Below are positions 1 through 7,434 of a DNA stretch of 64,000 bases, piece after piece. The stretch is from NCBI RefSeq assembly GCF_029338255.1, contig NZ_CP119787.1:1116001-1180000 (forward strand), given 5' to 3'. Positions within the stretch are counted from its first letter, which is position 1, and each line of letters starts with the position of its first letter. Made by a program: the position numbers and the translations under genes. The DNA is from Haloarcula halobia (GTDB taxonomy: Archaea; Halobacteriota; Halobacteria; Halobacteriales; Haloarculaceae). The notes beneath the pieces are model-generated. The model was not told where the DNA came from, did no database searches, and worked only from the letters and a program-made list of their open reading frames with translations.

Positions 1-1226
1 TCGCACTGCTCGGCGTCTTTCTGTCGGTCGCTCGCACGGTCACACAGCGCCACGAGGTCCTCGGGGACGTCGTTGGTGTAGACGATCCAGTGGTTGATGA
101 GGTCCGACAGGCGACGGATGGGCGAGGTGAAGTGGCCGTATATCTCGAAGTTCAGCGCGTGGTGGCCGCCGAAGGGGTCGTTCATGTACTTCGCGCGGGG
201 CATGACCTTCATCACGGCCCACTGAATCTTGCTCAGCTGGCGCTTGGGGGCCTGTTCGAGCGTGGCGTTGACCGCCTTCCGGGGGTCGTCCCACGCCGAC
301 CCGGGGATGGAGACGCCGTCGAGCTCCTGTATCTCGACGAGCGCCTCGTCCCACTCCTCGGGACTCGGTTGCGGGTGGACACGGTACATCGCTTCGACCC
401 CGCGGTCCCACATCAGCTCGTGGGTGACGGCCTTGTTCGCCTTCAGCATGCACTCTTCGATGATCGTGTGTGCGCGATCGCGCGCGGGGTTGAGCACGAG
501 CGACCCGTCCTCCTTGCGCTGTTCGTGCATCCGGTCGGCCAGTTCCCAGACGAGCTCGGTCCTCTCGGCGAGGTCGACGCGCTGGTCTTCCAGCAGGTCG
601 TCGGCGCTGTTGGGATCGTCCAGCAGGCGCTCGGCCTGCGTGTAGGTCAGGCGGGCGTCGCTCTCGATGACGGACTTGTAGATGTCGATGTCCTCGTAGC
701 TCAGCGTCTCCTTGTCGAGGTGCATCTCGACGGTGTGAGCGAGGCGGTCCTCGTTGGGGACCAGCGAACAGACCGTCTCTGCCAGCACCGGCGGGAGCAT
801 GTGGATGGTGTAGGCCGGCAGGTACACCGTGTTCCCGCGCTCGACGGCCTCGGCCCACATCGCCGACTCCGGGTGGACGTAGTGGGTCACGTCGGCGATG
901 TGGACCCAGAGGACGTACTCGTCGTCGCGCTCCTCGACGGAGATGGCGTCGTCGAAGTCCTGGGCGTCGACGGGGTCGGTCGTCCACGTCGTCATCGCCC
1001 GGAGATCCTCGCGCTCGTCGAGTTCGTCCTGTATCTCCTGCTGGACGTCCTCGGTCCGGGCCTCGGCCTCCTCTAGCACCTCCGGCGGAAACTCGTCGCG
1101 GATGCCGAACTTCTCGAACAACTCCTCGCGCTTGTTGGCCAGGTGGCGGGCCATCTCCTCGTCGATCTCGACGGGGCCCTGCCCCTCCGCGGTCCCGGCC
1201 GCCGCCTGTGCGTCCTCGGTAGTCAT
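1..1226 (-). CDS. RNB-domain exoribonuclease (RNase R/II family), 3' end outside window
   Basis: Three-prime to five-prime exoribonuclease of the RNB (RNase II/R) family, acting on RNA in the cytoplasm. Reading leftward from the ATG at 1226 gives about 408 residues and the frame is still open at the window edge, so the C-terminus is missing. The RNB catalytic signature DPVDAQDFDDA lies at residues 84-94 and carries the Asp cluster that binds the catalytic metal. Before it there is only a short charged region of about 80 residues and no cold-shock domain, which suggests a compact archaeal form rather than bacterial RNase R. Whether an S1 domain follows cannot be seen. Family assignment is firm; substrates are unknown. 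Confidence 0.88.
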   Translation of the reverse strand, partial: MTTEDAQAAAGTAEGQGPVEIDEEMARHLANKREELFEKFGIRDEFPPEVLEEAEARTEDVQQEIQDELDEREDLRAMTTWTTDPVDAQDFDDAISVEERDDEYVLWVHIADVTHYVHPESAMWAEAVERGNTVYLPAYTIHMLPPVLAETVCSLVPNEDRLAHTVEMHLDKETLSYEDIDIYKSVIESDARLTYTQAERLLDDPNSADDLLEDQRVDLAERTELVWELADRMHEQRKEDGSLVLNPARDRAHTIIEECMLKANKAVTHELMWDRGVEAMYRVHPQPSPEEWDEALVEIQELDGVSIPGSAWDDPRKAVNATLEQAPKRQLSKIQWAVMKVMPRAKYMNDPFGGHHALNFEIYGHFTSPIRRLSDLINHWIVYTNDVPEDLVALCDRASDRQKDAEQC

Positions 1227-1277
1227 GGGGCGGCCTACGACCAGGGTGTAGTTAGGACTGTCGGGCCGGACACGGCC

Positions 1278-1553
1278 TCACTCGCGGCGGCGCTCGGACA
1301 GTTCCCGGAACCGCTCGAGAAACGTCTCCCGGTCGGTCTTCCCGGCACCGGCCTCGTCTAACGTCCGCTCTAGTCCCCGTCGGGGCTGGCGACAGAGGTC
1401 GCCGAAACATGCCTTGCAGACGTACTCGAACTCCTTGTCCGTTCGGTCCCACCGGTCCCCGTACTTGTCGTACTCGCGGGCGTCGGACCGTGACACGGTC
1501 TCCCCGCAGGCGATGCAGGTCACCGTCTCCCGGCGGGCCCGGGACCCGAACAT
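1278..1553 (-). CDS. Small two-CxxC zinc-binding protein, haloarchaeal family
   Basis: A 91-residue protein with CxxC pairs at residues 13-16 and 46-49, the arrangement of a small zinc finger, followed by a basic, helical C-terminus. It resembles conserved haloarchaeal proteins of unknown function (possibly the DUF7562 family, from memory). I chose the ATG at 1553 because a TATA-like element (about 1578-1584) lies about 26 bases upstream, as expected for a leaderless haloarchaeal transcript; the frame extends further upstream but without similar support. It is transcribed in the same direction as the RNB nuclease, 51 bases before it, so the two may be co-transcribed. Confidence 0.75.
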   Translation of the reverse strand: MFGSRARRETVTCIACGETVSRSDAREYDKYGDRWDRTDKEFEYVCKACFGDLCRQPRRGLERTLDEAGAGKTDRETFLERFRELSERRRE

Positions 1554-1712
1554 ATGCCCTACTATCGGTGGGTTCCCTATATCGTTTTCCACCCCCGGGA
1601 CCGGACCGTCTCGCCGGTCGGCCGGTGCAGAATCGGACCGGCCGCGACGCCCGACAGCAGGCCCGGGAACCGAGTCTACGGGCCGGTGCCTAACACGGTT
1701 GGGTACACAGGT

Positions 1713-1722
1713 TAAAGTTATA
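1713..1722 (+). promoter_or_regulatory. TATA element for the crtB leader ORF
   Basis: The AT-rich stretch aaagttata interrupts GC-rich sequence and ends 21 bases before the ATG at 1743. This spacing predicts a transcript beginning at or next to that ATG, not at the crtB start at 1891. Confidence 0.5.
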
Positions 1723-1742
1723 GGGCACGTTGTCTCAAGAAG

Positions 1743-1901
1743 ATGACGCAATCCTCTGGAGACGAGTGGTCCCACGTGCGCCCCCGTGGCCCCCACCCGG
1801 TCCCCCGCCGCAGGACCGCACCGGGACACTCGAGGAGTCTGCCGCAGATGCGACTCGCATCATCTCCGACTGTCACGCCGCCCAAATCCAATGCAATCTG
1901 A
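1743..1901 (+). CDS. Possible 52-residue leader ORF overlapping the crtB start
   Basis: An ATG at 1743 opens 52 codons ending in TGA at 1899-1901. The ORF therefore runs across the crtB ATG (1891-1893) in another frame. Its predicted promoter would start a leaderless mRNA at this ATG. The product begins MTQSSGDEWSHVRP and is rich in Pro, Arg and Ser, with no recognisable domain. Translation through this ORF could deliver ribosomes to crtB, which has no strong Shine-Dalgarno sequence of its own. It may equally be non-coding leader that happens to be open, so this is a candidate only. Confidence 0.35.
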   Translation: MTQSSGDEWSHVRPRGPHPVPRRRTAPGHSRSLPQMRLASSPTVTPPKSNAI

Positions 1902-2862
1902 GAATATCACCACGAGCAGATCGATCCAGCGACAGACCGGTCGGACGTTCCATCTCGCGACGCGGCTCCTGCCAAAGCGCATCCGTCACCCGACGTACGT
2001 GATGTATGCCTTCTTCCGCGTCGCAGACGAGATCGTCGACCAGCCGGACGGTCCGCCGCCGGCGGTCCAGCACGAGCGCTTAGAGGAGTTCCGCGAGATG
2101 GCGCTGGGCAACCGCGAGCCCGAGGACTCCGAGGCGGGGGCCGTGATGGCCGCCTTCCAGGAGCTCGCGGCGGAACACGGCATCGACGACGACGAGATCA
2201 ACGTCTTCATCGACGCGATGGAGATGGACATCGCCCAGGCCCGCTACGAGACCTTCGAGGACCTCAGGGAGTACATGCGCGGGTCGGCGGTGGCCGTCGG
2301 CAACATGATGACGACGGTGATGGGGCCCGATCAGGAGGCGGAGGCGCGTCCGCACGCGGCGGCCCTCGCCGAGGCGTTCCAGCTCTCGAACTTCCTCCGG
2401 GACGTCCGCGAGGACATCCACGAGTACGGGCGGGTCTACCTCCCCCAGGAGACGCTGGAGCGCCACGGCGTGACCGAAGACCAGCTGGCGGAGGCCCGGG
2501 TCGACGAGGCGTTCCGGGCGGTCATGCAGGAGGAAGTCGCCCGGACCGACGACCTCTACCGCGAGGGCGTGGCCGGCATCCGCTATCTCCCCGAGGACTG
2601 TCAGTTCGGCGTCCTGCTCGCGGCGGTGCTGTACGCCGAACACCACCGGCTCATCCGGTCGCGAGGCTACGACGTCCTGACGGAGACGCCCGAGCTGACC
2701 CGGCGTCGTCGTCTCTGGTTGCTCGCCCGGACCTGGTGGCACTGGCGGCGCAACGGCGACCCGGAGGCGACCTTCTACGCCGTCAGCGCCGTCTCCGAAC
2801 GCCGCCCGAGCACCGCGTCGACGGAAGTCGCCAGCCACGGCCAGCCCGCCTGGCGCGGCTGA
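1891..2862 (+). CDS. crtB: Phytoene synthase
   Basis: Condenses two geranylgeranyl-PP molecules head to head to phytoene, the first committed step of C40 carotenoid synthesis. The 323-residue protein has the squalene/phytoene synthase hallmarks: FHLATRLLP and YVMYAFFRVADEIVD near the N-terminus (the first Asp-rich region) and NFLRDVREDIHEYGRVYLP in the middle (the second Asp-rich region). The start at 1891 (MQSENITTSRS) matches the usual beginning of haloarchaeal CrtB proteins; the longer upstream reading has no conserved residues. crtY follows after 14 bases, so crtB, crtY and brp look like one operon. Phytoene desaturase is not in the window. Confidence 0.93.
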   Translation: MQSENITTSRSIQRQTGRTFHLATRLLPKRIRHPTYVMYAFFRVADEIVDQPDGPPPAVQHERLEEFREMALGNREPEDSEAGAVMAAFQELAAEHGIDDDEINVFIDAMEMDIAQARYETFEDLREYMRGSAVAVGNMMTTVMGPDQEAEARPHAAALAEAFQLSNFLRDVREDIHEYGRVYLPQETLERHGVTEDQLAEARVDEAFRAVMQEEVARTDDLYREGVAGIRYLPEDCQFGVLLAAVLYAEHHRLIRSRGYDVLTETPELTRRRRLWLLARTWWHWRRNGDPEATFYAVSAVSERRPSTASTEVASHGQPAWRG

Positions 2863-2876
2863 TCCGCGCCGCGGTG

Positions 2877-3602
2877 ATGCCGTATCCACTGACGTACCTC
2901 CAGTTTCACGCGGTCTTTATCCTGCCTGTGCTGGTCGGGCTGGTGCTGGCCGCTCGCTACCGGCTCGCCAGCCGCCGCGTCGTCCTGACGGGGACGCTCG
3001 TGCTCGCCGGCCTGGCCGCCGTCTACACCACGCCGTGGGACCGCTACCTCATCCTCCGTGGCGCCTGGTGGTACGGTGAGGGCCGCGTCGCACTCCGGGT
3101 GGCCGACATCCCGCTCGGGGAGTACCTCTTTTTCGTCCTCCAGCCCATCGTCGTCGGGCTGTGGGTCGGGCGCTTCCCCGTCGATACTTCGCGCCCGCTC
3201 GCGCTGCCGGTCCGGACGCGGCTGGCGGGCCTGGGAGCAGCCGCCCTCGTCGGCCTGTCGGGGCTCGCGCTGCTGGGTCGTCCCGGCGGGCTGTACCTGG
3301 GCCTCCTGCTCGCCTGGGGGGCACCGATTCTGGCCATCCAGTGGGCGTTCGGGTGGCCGTTCCTCCTCGATCACTGGCGGACCGTCGCCGTCGGGACGCT
3401 CGTCCCGATGGCCTACCTCTGGGTGGTCGACACCATCGCCCTGGCACTCGGTATCTGGGTCATCTCGAAGGAACACACGCTCGGCCTCGACGTGCCACTG
3501 CTGGGCCTGCCCATCGAAGAGGCGACCTTCTTCCTGCTGACGTCCCTGTTTGTCGTCCAGGGCGTCGTCCTCTACGCCTGGGTGGTCGATAGATGGCAGT
3601 GA
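2877..3602 (+). CDS. crtY: Lycopene beta-cyclase, integral membrane archaeal type
   Basis: Closes the ends of lycopene to beta-rings, giving beta-carotene. The 241-residue protein has about seven hydrophobic segments. Each half carries the motifs of the heterodimer-derived membrane cyclase family: TTPWDRYLI at about 50-58 and LPIEEATFFLLTSLFVV near the C-terminus. The ATG at 2877 (MPYPLTYLQF) starts exactly where the first membrane segment is expected. The gene lies 14 bases after crtB and its last 10 bases overlap brp, so the three are very probably co-transcribed. Confidence 0.9.
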   Translation: MPYPLTYLQFHAVFILPVLVGLVLAARYRLASRRVVLTGTLVLAGLAAVYTTPWDRYLILRGAWWYGEGRVALRVADIPLGEYLFFVLQPIVVGLWVGRFPVDTSRPLALPVRTRLAGLGAAALVGLSGLALLGRPGGLYLGLLLAWGAPILAIQWAFGWPFLLDHWRTVAVGTLVPMAYLWVVDTIALALGIWVISKEHTLGLDVPLLGLPIEEATFFLLTSLFVVQGVVLYAWVVDRWQ

Positions 3603-4639
3603 CGGACCGGTCGCTCGTCGCTCGACCCGCTCGCGAGACGCTTCGCCGCGTCGTCTTCGTCCCCTCGTGGGTGGTCACACTCCTGCTTGCGGCGCTGTTT
3701 CTGGCCGGCGCGTCGCTCTCGCCGGCGCTGCAGTACGCGCCGCTGGTGCTCAGCGTCGTCGTCTTCGGCCTCCCACACGGGGCCGTAGACCACCTCGCGG
3801 TCGCGCGCACCCGCGGGGTGCCCCCCGACGTACGTGCCGTCGCGCGCGTCTTCGGACTCTACGTCGCTCTGGGCGGGGCCTACGCGGTCCTGTGGTTCCT
3901 CGCGCCGGCGGTCGCCTTCGTCCTCTTTATCGCGCTCACCTGGTTCCACTGGGGACAGGGGGACCTCTTCTCGCTGGTCGCACTCGCGGACGCCGACCAC
4001 GTCCGCTCCGGCGGTCAGCGCGTCGCGACGGTCGTCGTCCGTGGCGGTCTCCCGATGCTCGTCCCACTGCTCGCCTTCCCGGCCTGGTACCGCCGGGTCG
4101 CCGGCGACCTGGTCGGCCTGTTCGCGCCCGGCGCGTCGGCGGCGCTGGACGTGGTCTTCCGGCCCGACGTCCGCGCGGGGCTGGCCGTCGCCTACGCGGC
4201 GGTCCTCGTCGCGACGCTGGCCGTGGGATACGCCCGCGCGTCGGACCGGGCCCCCTGGCTGCTTGACGCCGGCGAGACGCTGGGCCTGGTCGTGTACTTC
4301 GCGCTGGTTCCGCCGGTGCTGGCCATCGGCGTCTACTTCTGTCTCTGGCACTCGCTGCGCCACGTCGCTCGCTTGCTGGCGGTCGACGACCGTGCGGCGA
4401 CCGCACTCCGCAACCGACACCCCGCGCGTGCACTCGGACGGTTCGCCCGCGACGCGGCCCCGCTCACGGTGGCGTCGCTCGCACTCCTCGCCGGCCTCGC
4501 CGTCCTCGTCCCGGACCCGCCACAGACAGTCCCGGAGTGGGTGGCGCTCTATCTCGTGTTCATCGCGGTGGTGACGCTCCCCCACGTCGTCGTCGTCACG
4601 CTGATGGACCTCGAACAGGACATCTGGGCGGCAGCCTGA
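3593..4639 (+). CDS. brp: Brp/Blh-type beta-carotene 15,15'-dioxygenase
   Basis: Membrane-bound oxygenase that cleaves beta-carotene to two retinal molecules, the chromophore of archaeal rhodopsins. The 348-residue protein has about eight hydrophobic segments and the iron-ligand His motifs of the family: FGLPHGAVDH, LTWFHWGQGD, YFCLWHSLRHVARL and LPHVV. The start ATG lies inside the last codons of crtY, which suggests translational coupling. Together with crtB and crtY it makes a beta-carotene to retinal module. No opsin gene is present in the window, so the user of the retinal must be encoded elsewhere. Confidence 0.9.
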   Translation: MAVTDRSLVARPARETLRRVVFVPSWVVTLLLAALFLAGASLSPALQYAPLVLSVVVFGLPHGAVDHLAVARTRGVPPDVRAVARVFGLYVALGGAYAVLWFLAPAVAFVLFIALTWFHWGQGDLFSLVALADADHVRSGGQRVATVVVRGGLPMLVPLLAFPAWYRRVAGDLVGLFAPGASAALDVVFRPDVRAGLAVAYAAVLVATLAVGYARASDRAPWLLDAGETLGLVVYFALVPPVLAIGVYFCLWHSLRHVARLLAVDDRAATALRNRHPARALGRFARDAAPLTVASLALLAGLAVLVPDPPQTVPEWVALYLVFIAVVTLPHVVVVTLMDLEQDIWAAA

Positions 4640-4897
4640 GCCGGGGTGCCTCCTCCCGTGGGCCCCGCCTCCCCGCCGAGCGATTCGAACCCCGTTCCAC
4701 GAAGACAGACGTGAATACAGAAAAAACAGATATAGAACTCACACTTGTAGAATCGCAAATCGTAACATGCAGGCCAAATAAGCCATATAGTTATATAATC
4801 ATACTTTGAGAATACAATGTGGAGTTATGGATTTAAAAACGGATATTATACACTCGGAATGGGGGAATCAGCACAGATAACAGGTGTACATGTATTA
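4640..4897. other. AT-rich intergenic stretch between brp and the IclR gene
   Basis: The two flanking genes converge here. From about 4695 the sequence becomes strikingly AT-rich compared with its surroundings, with runs such as catatagttatataatcat. Two frames are open across it but neither has a supported start or any conserved residues. It could hold transcription terminators for both genes or be foreign sequence. Confidence 0.5.
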
Positions 4898-5665
4898 TTA
4901 TTGTCCCGTGAGCTCGACCTCTATCGACTTCGCCGTACTGAATACCTGGCCGGGGATGTCCTCCTCGAGATACCGGCCGTGAAGCCTGTCCACGGGCCCA
5001 CAGACGCCCAGCGCGGCCACGCGTTCGTCCTCGGTGGTCGTCACCGGCGCGGCGACGCCGACGATACCCTCGTACTGTTCTCCTCTGCAGAACGCGAATC
5101 CCTCGTCGCGGACGCCCCGAAGCGTCTCTTTCAGCGCGTCGGGTTCGGTGATGGTGGCGCTCGTGGGCGCGACGAGGTCTCTGTCCGCCACGAAGGTGTC
5201 GAGGCGCTCCTCCGAGAGCGCCGAGAGCATGGCCTTCCCGGGGGCGTTCACGTGCAGGGGGAGGCGCTCGCCCGGGACGTAGCGCGGTGACCATCCATCC
5301 GGAGACTCGGCGATATAGACGGGCACACCGGCTGTTTCTTGTAGGATGAACAGGACCGCGGTCTCTCCGGCGGCCGACGCGAGGTTGTCCAGGTACCGCT
5401 TGGCCGCCGTGTAGATGGGCAACCGCTGTAGCGTCTTCGCTCCGATGTACAGCGAGCACAGCGCCGGTTCGTAGCGATTTCCCCGTTTGCAGACGTAGTT
5501 CCTGGCCCGGAGCGTCGAGAGGTGGTTGTGGACCACGCTCTTCGAGACGTCCAGACTCTCCGCGAGCGCGGTCACCCCCATCGGCTCGTCCGACTCGACG
5601 AGCGTCTCGAGGAGGTCGAGCGAGGTTTCCGTCGCGTCGATGGTGTAGTCCTGGTCGGATGACAT
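4898..5665 (-). CDS. IclR-family transcriptional regulator
   Basis: A 255-residue regulator with the two-part IclR layout. The N-terminal winged HTH (about residues 12-75) includes GVTALAESLDVSKSVVHNHLSTL. The C-terminal effector domain includes the conserved stretch LPLHVNAPGKAMLSAL. Haloarchaeal members often control sugar catabolism, and this one sits beside a dehydrogenase, an ABC importer and a sugar-acid dehydratase, so it is a good candidate for their regulator; that link is inference. A TATA-like element (gttatacg on the minus strand, about 5690-5698) places the start of a leaderless mRNA at the ATG, and a perfect palindrome covers that start. Confidence 0.88.
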   Translation of the reverse strand: MSSDQDYTIDATETSLDLLETLVESDEPMGVTALAESLDVSKSVVHNHLSTLRARNYVCKRGNRYEPALCSLYIGAKTLQRLPIYTAAKRYLDNLASAAGETAVLFILQETAGVPVYIAESPDGWSPRYVPGERLPLHVNAPGKAMLSALSEERLDTFVADRDLVAPTSATITEPDALKETLRGVRDEGFAFCRGEQYEGIVGVAAPVTTTEDERVAALGVCGPVDRLHGRYLEEDIPGQVFSTAKSIEVELTGQ

Positions 5666-5675
5666 GCTGTCATCC
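5657..5675. promoter_or_regulatory. 19-base palindrome over the iclR start, candidate operator
   Basis: GGATGACA-TGC-TGTCATCC is a perfect inverted repeat with 8-base arms and a 3-base centre. It covers the ATG and the predicted transcription start of the IclR gene, where a bound dimer would block initiation. IclR proteins bind such palindromes and commonly repress their own gene, so autoregulation is a reasonable inference. Confidence 0.5.
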
Positions 5676-5944
5676 AGTACAGAGCGACGACGTATAACTT
5701 TGTTCGTTAGAAAAGAACACGAGGCACCTGCTACTCGATGGCACGGTAATATATATCATGATAAATCACCAATATTACTTTTCTACCGGTCCGAAATGGT
5801 ACGAAGCATATCTTTTCTGCTCTGCAGAACGCCGGTCCGCCCGCGGCGTGTCGCACCCGCCGCGCTTTCCCCCGAAGTGGACCGCCCCACGCGAGGCTCA
5901 CGGTGCCGTCACGCGCAGATGGGGTGGTCGGCCCGGTTCCGGAC

Positions 5945-6976
5945 TCAGGTCCGACTCGGGTCGACGATTTTCTTCAGTCCCTCCGCGTCGTCCATGCGCT
6001 CGAACGCGCGCGGGATGTCCTCGAGGCCGATGTGATCGGTGATGACGCTGTCGGCGTCGACGCGCCCCGTCCGGAGCATCGTGATGGCTCGCTGGAAGTC
6101 CTCCGTGTTGAGCGCGAACGAGCCACGATAGTCGATTTCGTGGTAGAAGATGTCGAAGGGGCTGACCTCCAGCGTCGCGTCCTGGGCGGGCACGCCGAAG
6201 ATGAGCGTGGTCCCGCCGTTGGCCGTGACGGCGTTGGCCTGCTCGATGGTCGGCACGAGACCGATCGCCTCGGCGGCCACGTCGACCTTCCCGCCGGCGG
6301 CCGCGGGAATCGCCGCCTCCGGGTCGACCTCGGTCGGGTCGACGACCGCGTCCGCGCCCAGCTCTCTCGCGACCTCCCGCCGTTCGGGGTCCAGTTCCGA
6401 GACGACGATGGGACCGGCGCCCGCGTTGCGAAACGACTGGAGGAGGAGGAGCCCGATGGGGCCCGCGCCGATGATGGCGACGCTGTCGCCCGGGGTGATG
6501 TCGGCCACCTCGACGCCGTGGACACAGCAGGCCAGGGGTTCGGCCAGGGCTGCCCGGTCGAACGGCATGTCGCCGATGTCCTCGATGCAGATCTCGGGGA
6601 CTCTGACGTACTCGGCGAAGGCGCCGTCGCGGACCGTCTCGGCGGCGCCGCCGATGCTCGTGCTGCTCTCACAGAGGTGCGTGTCGCCCTCCTTACAGTA
6701 CGAACACACGGTACACGGGACGGTCGGGTTGACCGCGACGCGGTCGCCGACTGCGGCGGTCTCGACGTCGGCACCGACCTCGACGACGGTGCCGGCGCTC
6801 TCGTGACCCGGGACCATCGGCTTGTCCACCGGGAAGGTACCGTGATACATGTGGAAGTCGGTCATACAGACGCTACAGGCACCGACTTCGACGAGTACCT
6901 CGTCGGGGTCGGGCGAGGGTCGCTCCCGCTCCTGGATCTCGATTTCTCCGACGTCCGTCAGGGCGGCGACGCGCAT
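5945..6976 (-). CDS. Zinc-dependent medium-chain alcohol/polyol dehydrogenase
   Basis: A 343-residue NAD(P)-dependent dehydrogenase of the MDR superfamily. It has the catalytic zinc Cys in GACSVCMTD, the GHESAG motif, and the structural-zinc loop C-x2-C-x2-C-x7-C in CTVCSYCKEGDTHLC. The Rossmann motif [10 protein letters not shown] is in the second half. It resembles sorbitol, galactitol-phosphate and threonine dehydrogenases. It is divergent from the binding-protein gene of the ABC importer and next to the IclR gene, so it probably oxidises the imported sugar, a polyol or a derivative. The exact substrate cannot be read from sequence. Confidence 0.85.
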   Translation of the reverse strand: MRVAALTDVGEIEIQERERPSPDPDEVLVEVGACSVCMTDFHMYHGTFPVDKPMVPGHESAGTVVEVGADVETAAVGDRVAVNPTVPCTVCSYCKEGDTHLCESSTSIGGAAETVRDGAFAEYVRVPEICIEDIGDMPFDRAALAEPLACCVHGVEVADITPGDSVAIIGAGPIGLLLLQSFRNAGAGPIVVSELDPERREVARELGADAVVDPTEVDPEAAIPAAAGGKVDVAAEAIGLVPTIEQANAVTANGGTTLIFGVPAQDATLEVSPFDIFYHEIDYRGSFALNTEDFQRAITMLRTGRVDADSVITDHIGLEDIPRAFERMDDAEGLKKIVDPSRT

Positions 6977-7434
6977 CAGTTCCCGCCCTCCCTGGCGCGC
7001 GCGCGTGAACGGGATGTGAAGCGATACTGGGAGTGCTTGGATAGGTTCCGTGTCATAGTCTCTGAATCGTGGTGGGCCGTCTGCAGGCGGTCGGGAGCCG
7101 AACCGGGGCCGACTCCTGCGGTCGCCACGCGTGTAGCGATCGGCTTTCTCGTCCCGGATATGGTGTGAGGTTCTATTAAAAACTTTCCACCGGCGTGGGT
7201 GGTGGTTACTTTGGCAGTGCTCGTTTCACAGAGCCAGGCAGCCTCGCGCTCTCAGCGCCCCCCGTCTCGCTGAGTGCGCGGTCCATGCTTCTCGCCCAAC
7301 CCGGCAGATCTCCCGGCTCCGGACGGATCGTTCCGGCTGTTCACTCTCGAAATGTCTCGACCGAACGCGTCTCGGAGGGGAAGGGAGTAGCTTTATTATC
7401 CATGAACAATGTGCTTAGTGTGAGGCAATCGAAC
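6977..7434. promoter_or_regulatory. Divergent promoter region between dehydrogenase and ABC importer
   Basis: 458 bases with no convincing gene. On the importer side a TATA-like ctttattatcc lies at about 7391-7401, consistent with a transcript starting just before the ATG at 7435. A short inverted repeat CCACC-6-GGTGG (7187-7202) follows an AT-rich block, ctattaaaaac. TGTCAT near 7049-7054 matches half of the palindrome at the iclR start, which is weak evidence for a shared regulator. Confidence 0.45.

Noticed and set aside
4678-4698. T-loop-like gattcgaacc suggesting a tRNA on the minus strand
   Set aside because: The flanking bases do not form the 5-base T stem or a 7-base acceptor stem, and no anticodon arm is present.
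4817-5290. 157-residue plus-strand ORF beginning MWSYGFKNGYYTLG
   Set aside because: After about 27 codons it is antisense to the IclR gene, and the initial AT-rich part has no supported promoter or homology-like features.
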